From JBDKUD01 sp050943315 (GTDB taxonomy: Bacteria; Bacillota; Syntrophomonadia; Syntrophomonadales; Syntrophomonadaceae): a stretch of 14,024 nucleotides of DNA. The position numbers and the translations under genes are program-made. This document shows, one piece after another, positions 6,731-13,372 of the stretch (positions are counted from its first letter, which is position 1; each line of letters begins with the position of its first letter). The stretch lies in contig JBMNOY010000057.1 in the NCBI GenBank assembly GCA_050943315.1, positions 1 to 14,024 on the forward strand, in the 5' to 3' direction. The notes beneath the pieces are model-generated. The model was given only the letters and a program-made list of their open reading frames with translations, made no database searches and was not told where the DNA came from.

Positions 6731-6916
6731 ATGGCGAAGAAGGCTATGATTGCTAAACAAAAGAGACCTCAAAAGTACGAAGTTAGAGAATACAATAGAT
6801 GCAAAATATGTGGCAGACCCAGAGCTTACATGCGCAAATTCGGAATGTGCAGGGTATGCTTCAGGGAACTCGCCCATCGGGGAGAAATTCCCGGGGTAAC
6901 CAAAGCAAGCTGGTAG
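6731..6916 (+). CDS. rpsZ: 30S ribosomal protein S14, zinc-binding type (uS14)
   Basis: S14 is a 30S head protein that helps assemble the A-site side of the head. This is the short, zinc-binding form: 61 residues with CxxC pairs at 24/27 and 40/43 (CKICGRP and CRVC). The ending FRELAHRGEIPGVTKASW is characteristic. Many Firmicutes carry this form in the spc cluster and may hold a second, cysteine-free copy elsewhere under Zur control; that cannot be judged from this window. The binding site is AAGGGGTGG, which overlaps the rplE stop and departs from the consensus more than most in this cluster. Confidence 0.97.
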   Translation: MAKKAMIAKQKRPQKYEVREYNRCKICGRPRAYMRKFGMCRVCFRELAHRGEIPGVTKASW

Positions 6917-6942
6917 TTTGCTAAGAAAAGGAGGTATAGAGC

Positions 6943-7341
6943 ATGGTCATGACTGATCCTATCGCTGACTTTCTGACCCGCATAAGAAATGGCAACATGG
7001 TGATGCATGAAACCGTTGAAGTACCCAGCTCGAAGATGAAAGTTTCTATAGCCGAGATCATGAAGAATGAAGGGTACATCAAGGATTACGAATATATCGA
7101 AGATGGCAAGCAGGGAATTATACGGGTATACCTCAAATACGGGCCGAACCGCAGTAAGGTTATTACCGGCATTAAAAGAATTAGTAAACCGGGGTTGAGG
7201 GTATACGTAAAAAAAGATGAAATCCCCAAAGTGCTTGGTGGATTAGGGACGGCTGTAATTTCCACTTCCAAAGGGTTAATGACCGATAAATCCGCCCGCA
7301 AGCTAGGCCTGGGCGGGGAAGTAGTATGTTACATTTGGTAG
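6943..7341 (+). CDS. rpsH: 30S ribosomal protein S8 (uS8)
   Basis: S8 is a primary binder of the 16S central domain, and in E. coli it represses the spc operon. The product has 132 residues. It starts MVMTDPIADFLTRIRNGN and ends with the signature STSKGLMTDKSARKLGLGGE followed by VVCYIW. Two in-frame ATGs exist, at 6943 and 6949. The Shine-Dalgarno AAAGGAGGT at 6927-6935 leaves 7 bases to 6943 and 13 to 6949, so 6943 is preferred. I saw no obvious copy of an S8-binding helix in the short spacers nearby. Confidence 0.98.
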   Translation: MVMTDPIADFLTRIRNGNMVMHETVEVPSSKMKVSIAEIMKNEGYIKDYEYIEDGKQGIIRVYLKYGPNRSKVITGIKRISKPGLRVYVKKDEIPKVLGGLGTAVISTSKGLMTDKSARKLGLGGEVVCYIW

Positions 7342-7359
7342 CTGAAGGAGGGAAAGACG

Positions 7360-7899
7360 TTGTCAAGAATAGGCAAGAAACCTATCAGACTGCCGGCAGG
7401 CACGGAAATAGATATTCAAGGTAATGTAGTTACCGCCAAGGGCCCTAAAGGACAACTGACCTACAAGGTATCTGATGGGTTAACCCTGGTAAAAGAAGAA
7501 AACGAACTTTTGGTGCAAAGGCCCAACGATAGTAAGCAATTCCGTGCTTTACACGGATTAAACCGGGCATTGCTGGCCAATATGGTTGAAGGTGTTACTA
7601 AGGGATTTGAAAAGAAATTGGAACTGGTCGGGGTAGGATACAGGGCTCAGATGCAAGGCAAGAAACTGGTTATCAACATTGGTTTTTCTCATCCGGTGGA
7701 AGTAGAAGCCCCTGAGGGAATAGAATTTGAAGTTCCCGCAGCTACCAAAATTACCGTTAAGGGTATTGATAAGCAATTGGTAGGAAATACCGCAGCCCAT
7801 ATCCGTGCTATAAGAAAACCTGAACCTTATAAAGGCAAAGGCATTAAATACGAAAATGAGGTTGTAAGGCGCAAGGCCGGTAAAGCAGGCGGCAAGTAA
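7360..7899 (+). CDS. rplF: 50S ribosomal protein L6 (uL6)
   Basis: L6 lies near the GTPase-associated region and the base of the L7/L12 stalk. The 179-residue protein contains two copies of the L6 fold. The N-terminal copy starts SRIGKKPIRLPAG. The C-terminal copy holds the signature PEPYKGKGIKYENEVVRRKA at about 154-173, preceded by ELVGVGYRAQMQGKKL. The start is TTG at 7360, with GAAGGAGGG starting about 15 bases upstream and no better candidate nearby. It is one of three consecutive non-ATG genes in this part of the spc block when rpsE is set aside (rplF, rplR, rpmD). Confidence 0.98.
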   Translation: MSRIGKKPIRLPAGTEIDIQGNVVTAKGPKGQLTYKVSDGLTLVKEENELLVQRPNDSKQFRALHGLNRALLANMVEGVTKGFEKKLELVGVGYRAQMQGKKLVINIGFSHPVEVEAPEGIEFEVPAATKITVKGIDKQLVGNTAAHIRAIRKPEPYKGKGIKYENEVVRRKAGKAGGK

Positions 7900-7920
7900 C
7901 CTGGAAAGGAGTGAACTGGG

Positions 7921-8286
7921 TTGATTAAAACAATCAGCAGAAAAAAAGTGCGCCAGGGAAAACACAAAAGAGTGCGCAGAAAGATATCTGGAACGAGCAC
8001 TACCCCAAGACTATGTGTATACAAGAGCTTAAACCATATATATGCTCAGATCATAGATGACCAAAATGGCCGGACTTTAGTTGCAGCATCTACCCTTGAC
8101 AAGGATTTACAGGGATTGGAGTCCAAAACCAATATAGAAGCAGCCAAACGGGTAGGCGGCAGTATTGCCGGAAAAGCTCTAGCACAAGGTATTACCAGCG
8201 TAGTATTTGACCGCAACGGATATAAATACCATGGTAAAGTTGCCGCCCTGGCAGATGCTGCCAGAGAGGGCGGACTTAAGTTTTAA
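7921..8286 (+). CDS. rplR: 50S ribosomal protein L18 (uL18)
   Basis: L18 joins L5 in loading 5S rRNA into the central protuberance. The product has 121 residues: a basic N-terminal tail (SRKKVRQGKHKRVRRKISGT) followed by RLCVYKSLNHIYAQIIDD, SIAGKALAQGITSVVFDRNG and the ending YHGKVAALADAAREGGLKF. All are typical. The start is TTG at 7921, 21 bases after rplF, with AAAGGAG about ten bases upstream. A start further in would remove part of the conserved basic tail. Confidence 0.98.
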   Translation: MIKTISRKKVRQGKHKRVRRKISGTSTTPRLCVYKSLNHIYAQIIDDQNGRTLVAASTLDKDLQGLESKTNIEAAKRVGGSIAGKALAQGITSVVFDRNGYKYHGKVAALADAAREGGLKF

Positions 8287-8316
8287 CGGCCAAACCTTTA
8301 AGTTAGGAGGGAAACG

Positions 8317-8820
8317 ATGATTGAAAAAGAGCAGGCGGCCCCTGAGTTTATTGAAAAAGTAGTTAATGTCAATAGGGTGGCCAAAGTTGTAAAAGGCGGA
8401 CGCAGATTTAGTTTTAGTGCTCTGGTGGTAGTTGGCGACGGCGAAGGTAAGGTTGGAGTTGGCAAAGGTAAAGCTGCCGAAGTCCCAGAAGCAATTCGTA
8501 AAGCGGTTGAGAATGCCAAGCGCAATATGATAAATATTCCTTTAATTGAGGAAAGAACCATACCCCATCAAATTACCGGAAGATTCGGAGCAGGACGGGT
8601 GCTTTTAAAACCCGCATCAGCAGGTACCGGAGTTATTGCCGGCGGACCGGTGAGGGCGGTCCTGGAAGCTGCCGGACTCAAGGATATCTTGACCAAATCT
8701 TTGGGATCATCAAATGCCATCAATATGGTTCGTGCTACTATGGAAGGTCTTAAAAGCCTGAAAAGAGTTGAAGAAGTAGCCAAACAACGGGGCAAAAGTA
8801 TAGAAGAGATTACAGGCTAG
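8317..8820 (+). CDS. rpsE: 30S ribosomal protein S5 (uS5)
   Basis: S5 affects translational accuracy and mRNA unwinding, and is where classical spectinomycin-resistance changes map. The 167-residue product has the N-terminal double-stranded-RNA-binding-like S5 domain, from VVKGGRRFSFSALVVVGDGE to GVGKGKAAEVPEAIRKA (about 24-63). The C-terminal domain follows with PASAGTGVIAGGPVRAVLE at 99-117 and KSLGSSNAINMVRATMEGL. The loop Lys-Gly-Gly-Arg-Arg at 26-30, near the spectinomycin site, looks wild type. The ATG at 8317 follows TAGGAGGG at 8304-8311. Confidence 0.98.
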   Translation: MIEKEQAAPEFIEKVVNVNRVAKVVKGGRRFSFSALVVVGDGEGKVGVGKGKAAEVPEAIRKAVENAKRNMINIPLIEERTIPHQITGRFGAGRVLLKPASAGTGVIAGGPVRAVLEAAGLKDILTKSLGSSNAINMVRATMEGLKSLKRVEEVAKQRGKSIEEITG

Positions 8821-8832
8821 GAGGGATAAGAC

Positions 8833-9018
8833 TTGGCTAAACAGTTGAAGATAACCTGGACCAAGAGTTTTATAGGTTGCCCCCAGACTCAAAGAGCGAC
8901 TATTAAGAGCCTGGGTCTAAGAAAACTGTACCAGGCAATAATCAAAGAAGACTCTCCTCAGCTAAGAGGACAGATTAATAAAGTAAAACATCTGCTCACA
9001 GTTGAAGAGTTAGATTAA
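8833..9018 (+). CDS. rpmD: 50S ribosomal protein L30 (uL30)
   Basis: L30 is a small 23S rRNA-binding protein. The 61-residue product reads LKITWTKSFIGCPQTQRATI then LGLRKLYQ, a close match to the short bacterial form. The start is TTG at 8833, 12 bases after the rpsE stop, with the binding site TAGGAGGGATAAG overlapping that stop codon. It lies between rpsE and rplO, the invariant bacterial position. Confidence 0.97.
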   Translation: MAKQLKITWTKSFIGCPQTQRATIKSLGLRKLYQAIIKEDSPQLRGQINKVKHLLTVEELD

Positions 9019-9037
9019 ATTTAGAGGAGGTTTTATA

Positions 9038-9478
9038 GTGAATTTAGAAGATCTAAAATCTCCAGTTGGTGCGAATAAAGGCAAGAAACGAGTTGGCCGT
9101 GGTATAGGTTCCGGCCATGGTAAGACATCGACCCGCGGACATAAAGGTCAAAAGGCACGCTCCGGAGGTGGAGTCAGACCAGGTTTCGAAGGCGGACAGA
9201 TGCCATTACAGAGACGGCTGCCGAAAAGAGGTTTTACTAACATTTTCCGTAAAGAATATAGCATTGTGAATGTTAAGGACCTTAACGGCTTTGAAAACGG
9301 CACCGAGGTGACACCGGAGCTTTTACAGGAAGCTGGCCTGGTTAAATCTTTTAAAGATGGTATCAAGATACTGGGCAACGGTGATCTGGAGAAAACATTA
9401 ACCATAAAAGTTCATAAAATTAGTAAACAGGCAGAAGAAAAGGTGACAGCCCGGGGCGGTAAAGTTGAGGTGATCTAA
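9038..9478 (+). CDS. rplO: 50S ribosomal protein L15 (uL15)
   Basis: L15 is a late-assembly protein that threads its glycine-rich N-terminal arm through 23S rRNA. The 146-residue product has that arm (KKRVGRGIGSGHGKTSTRGHKGQKARSGG, split here by position: about 16-44), then GFEGGQMPLQRRLPKRGFTN. The globular C-terminal domain ends KAEEKVTARGGKVEVI-like (the exact text is KQAEEKVTARGGKVEVI). The GTG start at 9038 follows AGAGGAGGT at 9023-9031. The TAA stop shares its last base with the secY ATG (TAATG), so secY is probably translated by coupling. Confidence 0.98.
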   Translation: MNLEDLKSPVGANKGKKRVGRGIGSGHGKTSTRGHKGQKARSGGGVRPGFEGGQMPLQRRLPKRGFTNIFRKEYSIVNVKDLNGFENGTEVTPELLQEAGLVKSFKDGIKILGNGDLEKTLTIKVHKISKQAEEKVTARGGKVEVI

Positions 9479-10743
9479 TGATTGATTCATTTCAGCAAGC
9501 CTTTAAGGTCGGGGACTTAAGAAAAAAGTTGCTTTTCACCCTGTTTATGCTTCTGGTATTTAGAGTGGGTGCTCATATTCCGGTACCGGGAATAAATGCC
9601 GAAGCTCTGCAGCAACTGTTACAAGGCCAGCTGTTTGGGTTTTTTGATATTATTTCCGGTGGAGCTTTTAAACGCTTCAGTGTATTTGCCATGAGCATAA
9701 CACCATATATTAATGCTTCGATTATTATGCAACTTCTCACTATAGTAATTCCAAGACTGGAGGAACTATCCAAGGAAGGTGAGGAAGGGCGTAAAGTCAT
9801 AGCTCAGTATACCAGGTATGGAACCGTGGTATTGGCTTTTATTCAGGCTATGGGCATGTCTGTAGCTCTGAGTAAGAGCGGTGCTATTGCCAATCCGGGT
9901 ATCGGTTCCTATCTTCTTATAGCGATATCCCTAACCGCAGGTACGGCAATGCTTATGTGGATAGGTGAAATGATAACCGAAAAAGGTATTGGAAATGGAA
10001 TATCCCTGATCATCTTTGCCGGCATAGTTGCCCGCATACCAAGTCAGATTCATGGGGTAGGCCAGGAACTAGCCGGCGGAATCGTAGGGGTCTTTAATAT
10101 ACTCCTGTTTATAGTTCTGGCTCTGGTGATAATAGCTGCTGTAGTAGCTGTCAATGAAGGTCAAAGAAGAATTTCCATTCAGTATGCCAAACGGGTAGTA
10201 GGTCGTAAACTATATGGGGGACAAAGCACTTTCTTACCGTTAAAGGTTAATGCTGGTGGTGTTATTCCGATAATATTTGCCATGTCACTGATGATGTTTC
10301 CGGCTACCATCGGATCGTGGATGAGCCCGACATCAGGTTTTAATCAGTTTATAAGTACCTATTTCAGCTTTGACAGTGTACTATATAATGTTTTGTACGC
10401 GGCACTGATAATATTTTTTACCTATTTTTATGTAGCCATAATATTCAATCCCATGGATGTTGCCGACAATATTAAAAAATATGGCGGCTTCGTTCCAGGC
10501 ATTCGGCCGGGCCGGCCAACTGCAGAATATATTGATCGGGTATTATCAAGGCTAACTACCGCGGGCGGAATATTCTTAGCGCTTATTGCCATACTGCCTA
10601 ACTTCATAATTGGTCTTACCGGGATAACCAGTCTGTGGTTCGGTGGAACTGCTTTGCTGATTGTTGTTGGTGTAGCCCTGGATACCATGAAACAAATTGA
10701 ATCTCATTTGCTGCTGAGAAGTTATGAAGGTTTTGTTAAATAG
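9478..10743 (+). CDS. secY: Preprotein translocase subunit SecY
   Basis: SecY is the membrane channel through which SecA or ribosomes move proteins across or into the cytoplasmic membrane. The 421-residue product shows about ten hydrophobic segments, with the first at about 17-33 and the last at about 387-403. Key motifs are MSITPYINASIIMQLL at 72-87, NEGQRRISIQYAKRVVG at 226-242, VNAGGVIPIIFA at 257-268 and GIRPGRPTAEYI at 341-352 in the cytosolic loop contacted by SecA and ribosomes. Length is typical. The ATG overlaps the rplO stop, and GAGGTGA lies at 9467-9473 within rplO. Its place between rplO and adk is standard. Confidence 0.99.
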   Translation: MIDSFQQAFKVGDLRKKLLFTLFMLLVFRVGAHIPVPGINAEALQQLLQGQLFGFFDIISGGAFKRFSVFAMSITPYINASIIMQLLTIVIPRLEELSKEGEEGRKVIAQYTRYGTVVLAFIQAMGMSVALSKSGAIANPGIGSYLLIAISLTAGTAMLMWIGEMITEKGIGNGISLIIFAGIVARIPSQIHGVGQELAGGIVGVFNILLFIVLALVIIAAVVAVNEGQRRISIQYAKRVVGRKLYGGQSTFLPLKVNAGGVIPIIFAMSLMMFPATIGSWMSPTSGFNQFISTYFSFDSVLYNVLYAALIIFFTYFYVAIIFNPMDVADNIKKYGGFVPGIRPGRPTAEYIDRVLSRLTTAGGIFLALIAILPNFIIGLTGITSLWFGGTALLIVVGVALDTMKQIESHLLLRSYEGFVK

Positions 10744-10758
10744 GAGATGATTTAAGGG

Positions 10759-11406
10759 ATGAACATAATTTTAATGGGTCCTCCAGGGGCCGGGAAAGGA
10801 ACTCAGGCTGAATTAATTAAGGCGGCCTATCCTATCCCACACATTTCTACCGGGGATATGTTTCGGGAAGCAGTTAGCAAGGGCACGGAAATGGGCTTAG
10901 AAGCCAAGAAATATATGGATAGCGGGCAACTGGTACCTGATGCTGTTACCATAGGAATTGTGGAAGAAAGGTTAGCCCAGCCGGATTGCCAGACCGGGTT
11001 TATGCTGGATGGATTCCCGCGCACCATTGTTCAGGCTCAAGCCCTGGATAAAGCACTGGATAAACTGGGGAAACAGGTGGAGGCGGCTATTAGTATTTCG
11101 GTTCCCAATGACATTTTAATTGACCGAATGGCTGGTCGGGTAAGCTGCCAGGATTGTAAGGCAGTATATAATACCCGGTTTAATCCTCCGCAGGTTGAGG
11201 GTGTTTGTGACAAGTGCGGAGGCCAGTTGATTCACCGTGATGACGATAAGGAAGAGACAGTGAGAAACCGTTTACAGGTTTACATGGACCAAACTGCTCC
11301 TCTGCTCGATTATTATCAAAAACAGGGTAAACTTTTCGATATAAACGGCAATCGCGATACTAAGGAAGTATTTGCTGATATTAAGGACATTTTGGAGAAT
11401 ATCTAA
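10759..11406 (+). CDS. adk: Adenylate kinase, zinc-binding LID type
   Basis: This cytosolic enzyme catalyses ATP + AMP = 2 ADP. The 215-residue product has the P-loop GPPGAGKGT at 7-15, the AMP-site region STGDMFRE at 30-37, and DGFPRT at 84-89 with catalytic Arg88. The LID carries four cysteines at 130, 133, 150 and 153, the zinc-binding form usual in Gram-positive bacteria. RDDDKEETVRNRL at 160-172 supplies further active-site charges. The ATG at 10759 has AGGAGATGA overlapping the secY stop. Its own TAA overlaps the map ATG, so the two are coupled. Confidence 0.99.
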   Translation: MNIILMGPPGAGKGTQAELIKAAYPIPHISTGDMFREAVSKGTEMGLEAKKYMDSGQLVPDAVTIGIVEERLAQPDCQTGFMLDGFPRTIVQAQALDKALDKLGKQVEAAISISVPNDILIDRMAGRVSCQDCKAVYNTRFNPPQVEGVCDKCGGQLIHRDDDKEETVRNRLQVYMDQTAPLLDYYQKQGKLFDINGNRDTKEVFADIKDILENI

Positions 11407-12170
11407 TGATCACAATAAAAACTCCTGAGGAAATAGCAAAAATGAGGGTTTCCGGGCGGATAGTTGCTGAGGTGTTGCAGATTTTAAAAAACAACATTAA
11501 GCCTGGCATTACTACCGGCGAACTTAATGCTATAGCCGAGCAAGAGTGCAGAAACCGCGGCGCGCGGCCGGTATTTAGGAATTATCCCCATCCCTTAAGG
11601 GGGCGGCCATTTCCCGGGGTGATTTGTGCATCAACTAATGAAGAAGTGGTGCATGGCATACCCGGGCCCAGAAAACTAGCTGAAGGAGATATCTTGAGTA
11701 TTGATTTTGGGGTTCTGGTGGATGGTTATGCCGGTGATGCCGCCATTACCGTACCAGTGGGTGAAGTTCGACCTGCGGTTCAAAAACTCCTGGAGGTTAC
11801 TGAGCAGTCCTTGATGGAAGGAATAACTCAGGCCCGGGTGGGCCACCGTCTGGGTATGATATCTAATGCAGTACAAACCTGTGTTGAAAAGCACGGTTTC
11901 TCTGTGGTAAGAGATTATGTCGGCCATGGAATTGGCAAGGAAATGCATGAAGATCCGGCAGTTCCCAATTACGGAAGACCTGATCGAGGTCCCATATTAA
12001 AAGAAGGTATGGCTCTGGCCATAGAACCTATGGTAAACATGGGTACATACCAGGTTTACACCAAACTTGACGAATGGACAGTTGTAACCCGGGATGGTAA
12101 ACCATCGGCACATTTTGAGCATACGGTTGTTATAACCGCTCAGGGACCAGAAATACTTACCGTAATATAA
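11406..12170 (+). CDS. map: Methionine aminopeptidase type I
   Basis: This metalloenzyme removes the initiator methionine from nascent proteins after deformylation. The 254-residue product has all five expected metal ligands: Asp100 (SIDFG), Asp111 (GDAA), His174 (GHGIG), Glu207 (AIEPM) and Glu238 (FEHT). Their spacing matches the E. coli enzyme offset by three. His83 in VVHGIPG matches the conserved substrate-site histidine. There is no N-terminal zinc-finger extension, so it is the minimal type Ia form. The ATG overlaps the adk stop (TAATG), with GGAG at 11394-11397. The stop in turn overlaps a candidate start of the KOW gene. Confidence 0.99.
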   Translation: MITIKTPEEIAKMRVSGRIVAEVLQILKNNIKPGITTGELNAIAEQECRNRGARPVFRNYPHPLRGRPFPGVICASTNEEVVHGIPGPRKLAEGDILSIDFGVLVDGYAGDAAITVPVGEVRPAVQKLLEVTEQSLMEGITQARVGHRLGMISNAVQTCVEKHGFSVVRDYVGHGIGKEMHEDPAVPNYGRPDRGPILKEGMALAIEPMVNMGTYQVYTKLDEWTVVTRDGKPSAHFEHTVVITAQGPEILTVI

Positions 12171-12481
12171 TGGGGGTGACCATCTTCTTGGATGATATAC
12201 TGGGTAGGGTCGTGTATTCAAAGTCTGGTCGGGACAAAGGCAAGCTCTTTATAATAATTGAAGTAGTTAATGACAATTATGTAATGTTAGTAGATGGCGA
12301 TATGCGGCCCATAGATAATCCCAAGCTGAAGAACATTCGGCATATTCAATTTACGAACCTTAGGGCAGATAAAGTTATAGACTACTTAAACCGTGGAGAA
12401 ATGCTTGATAACCATATTATCAGGAAAAACCTCAAGCAGCTGCTTGAGGCCAGAGAAACAGATGGGAAGGAGGTCTGGTAA
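12170..12481 (+). CDS. KOW-domain RNA-binding protein (L14e-like)
   Basis: This small basic protein of up to 103 residues is of unproved function. A KOW-type strand-loop-strand lies at about 12-32 (GRVVYSKSGRDKGKLFIIIE), followed by DGDMRPIDNPKLKNIRHIQF at 42-61, which resembles eukaryotic/archaeal ribosomal protein L14e. Genes like it sit between map and infA in many Firmicutes. A ribosome- or RNA-related role is inferred from fold and location. The start is uncertain. ATG 12170 overlaps the map stop but has no Shine-Dalgarno; TTG 12188 would use GGGGGTGA at 12172-12179 and begin at LDDILGRVV. The stop directly abuts the infA ATG. Confidence 0.9.
   Translation: MGVTIFLDDILGRVVYSKSGRDKGKLFIIIEVVNDNYVMLVDGDMRPIDNPKLKNIRHIQFTNLRADKVIDYLNRGEMLDNHIIRKNLKQLLEARETDGKEVW
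12430..12449 (+). repeat. Perfect 20-base palindrome inside the KOW gene, upstream of infA
   Basis: CCTCAAGCAGCTGCTTGAGG reads the same on both strands. In RNA it would form an 8-bp stem with an AGCU loop. It lies in the KOW gene coding sequence (encoding part of KQLLEA) and ends 17 bases before the infA Shine-Dalgarno AAGGAGGT at 12467-12474. It could affect mRNA processing or infA translation, but the coding constraint here is ordinary, so chance is possible. Confidence 0.7.
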
Positions 12482-12700
12482 ATGGCAAAAGAAGATGTGA
12501 TCGAGGTCGAGGGAAAAGTTCTCGAACCATTACCAAATGCCATGTTTAAAGTGGAACTGGAGAACGGCCATAAGGTCCTTGCCCATATATCTGGAAAAAT
12601 GCGTATGAATTTTATCAGAATACTACCTGGTGACCGGGTAATGGTGGAACTGTCCCCATACGATTTGCATCGTGGTAGAATAACCTATCGATTTAAATAG
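12482..12700 (+). CDS. infA: Translation initiation factor IF-1
   Basis: IF-1 binds the A site of the 30S subunit during initiation and works with IF-2 and IF-3. The 72-residue product is a single S1-type OB fold: EDVIEVEGKVLEPLPNAMFK, then KVLAHISGKMRMNFIRILPG, and the ending VELSPYDLHRGRITYRFK. It matches the family along its entire length. The ATG at 12482 directly follows the stop of the KOW gene, and its Shine-Dalgarno AAGGAGGT (12467-12474) is inside that gene. Placement before rpmJ is the norm in Gram-positive bacteria. Confidence 0.99.
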   Translation: MAKEDVIEVEGKVLEPLPNAMFKVELENGHKVLAHISGKMRMNFIRILPGDRVMVELSPYDLHRGRITYRFK

Positions 12701-12734
12701 TTGCATTCATAGTGCAAAAAGGAGGTTATTGGCT

Positions 12735-12848
12735 ATGAAGGTGAAACCATCAGTTAAACCTATGTGTGAGAAATGTAAAATAATCAAGCGCAAGGGAAGA
12801 GTTATGGTAATATGCGAGAATCCCAAGCACAAACAGGCCCAGGGCTAG
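12735..12848 (+). CDS. rpmJ: 50S ribosomal protein L36 (bL36), zinc-binding type
   Basis: L36 is the smallest large-subunit protein and stabilises 23S rRNA near the stalk base. The 37-residue product is easily missed because of its length, but it matches the family end to end: MKVKPSVKPMCEKCKIIKRK then GRVMVICENPKHKQAQG. Cys11, Cys14, Cys27 and His32 form the zinc site, so this is the zinc-containing version. The ATG at 12735 follows AAAGGAGG at 12718-12725. A small inverted repeat (12701-12705 with 12713-12717) touches that binding site. It is followed by a 133-base non-coding leader before rpsM. Confidence 0.98.
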   Translation: MKVKPSVKPMCEKCKIIKRKGRVMVICENPKHKQAQG

Positions 12849-12981
12849 AACTTAACCAAAAGCGTCAGGCGCTATTAACGAATTAAGATATTGATTCGTC
12901 AAGGGTTGAAGATTCTTCAATCCAACTGCAATGCAAAGTTTATAATTTACCGTTAAAGAATTTAAAAGTGAGGTGAACGAA
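12849..12981 (+). promoter_or_regulatory. Candidate pseudoknot leader upstream of rpsM
   Basis: This 133-base spacer is AT-rich and dense in pairing segments. Hairpin A pairs 12878-12886 with 12891-12899 (9 bp, one G-U). Hairpin B pairs 12903-12911 with 12915-12923 (9 bp, one G-U). Alternatively 12875-12880 (TTAACG) pairs with 12951-12956 (CGTTAA), and 12893-12899 pairs with 12977-12983 (six Watson-Crick pairs and one G-U), which includes the first bases of the rpsM TTG start. The last two helices interlock as an H-type pseudoknot enclosing hairpin B, and both compete with hairpin A. The layout recalls the S4-bound alpha operon leader of E. coli. Function is inferred. Confidence 0.5.
12941..12946 (+). 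promoter_or_regulatory. Possible -10 element (TATAAT) before rpsM
   Basis: An exact TATAAT lies 36 bases before the rpsM TTG. No good -35 box is found at the proper distance: the hexamers 15 to 19 bases upstream match TTGACA poorly, and there is no TGn extension. A weak internal promoter for the alpha block is possible, but transcription from the cluster upstream could be enough. Confidence 0.2.
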
Positions 12982-13350
12982 TTGGCCAGAATCGCAGGTG
13001 TAGATTTACCCCGTGATAAAAGAGTTGAAGTATCTCTTACCTATATATTTGGCATAGGCAGATCATCAGCAGCGAAAATAGTGGAACAGGCAGGTATAAA
13101 TCCCCAGACGAGAGTAAAAGATTTAACAGAGGAAGAAGTAGTAAGACTAAGAGAGATAATAGATAAGAACTACCAGGTAGAAGGTGACCTACGCAGAGAA
13201 ATAAATATGAACATCAAGAGATTGATGGATCTTGGAAACTACAGAGGAATACGACATCGTCGTGGATTGCCGGTTAGAGGTCAGAACACCAAAACTAATG
13301 CTCGAACCCGCAAGGGGCCTAAGCGTACTGCAGGCGGCAAGAAAAAATAG
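12982..13350 (+). CDS. rpsM: 30S ribosomal protein S13 (uS13)
   Basis: S13 sits at the top of the 30S head, contacting L5 and P-site tRNA. From TTG at 12982 the product has 122 residues and begins MARIAGVDLPRDKR, the canonical N-terminus. An in-frame GTG at 12973 would add three residues (MNE), but it overlaps the Shine-Dalgarno GAGGTGA at 12970-12976, so it is unlikely. Later motifs are LTYIFGIGRSSA (helix-two-turn-helix region), GNYRGIRHRRGLPVRGQNTK and the basic tail ARTRKGPKRTAGGKKK. The TTG start and the structured leader suggest that translation of this gene is controlled. Confidence 0.97.
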   Translation: MARIAGVDLPRDKRVEVSLTYIFGIGRSSAAKIVEQAGINPQTRVKDLTEEEVVRLREIIDKNYQVEGDLRREINMNIKRLMDLGNYRGIRHRRGLPVRGQNTKTNARTRKGPKRTAGGKKK

Positions 13351-13372
13351 GGTTTAGAAGGAGGTTAAACTA

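Noticed and set aside
7558..7965. Antisense open frame opposite the 3' half of rplF and the start of rplR
   Set aside because: It is a shadow of L6 coding sequence with no independent support.
12973..12975. GTG as the rpsM start
   Set aside because: It overlaps the Shine-Dalgarno GAGGTGA at 12970-12976. TTG at 12982 gives the canonical MARIAGVDLPRDKR N-terminus with proper spacing.
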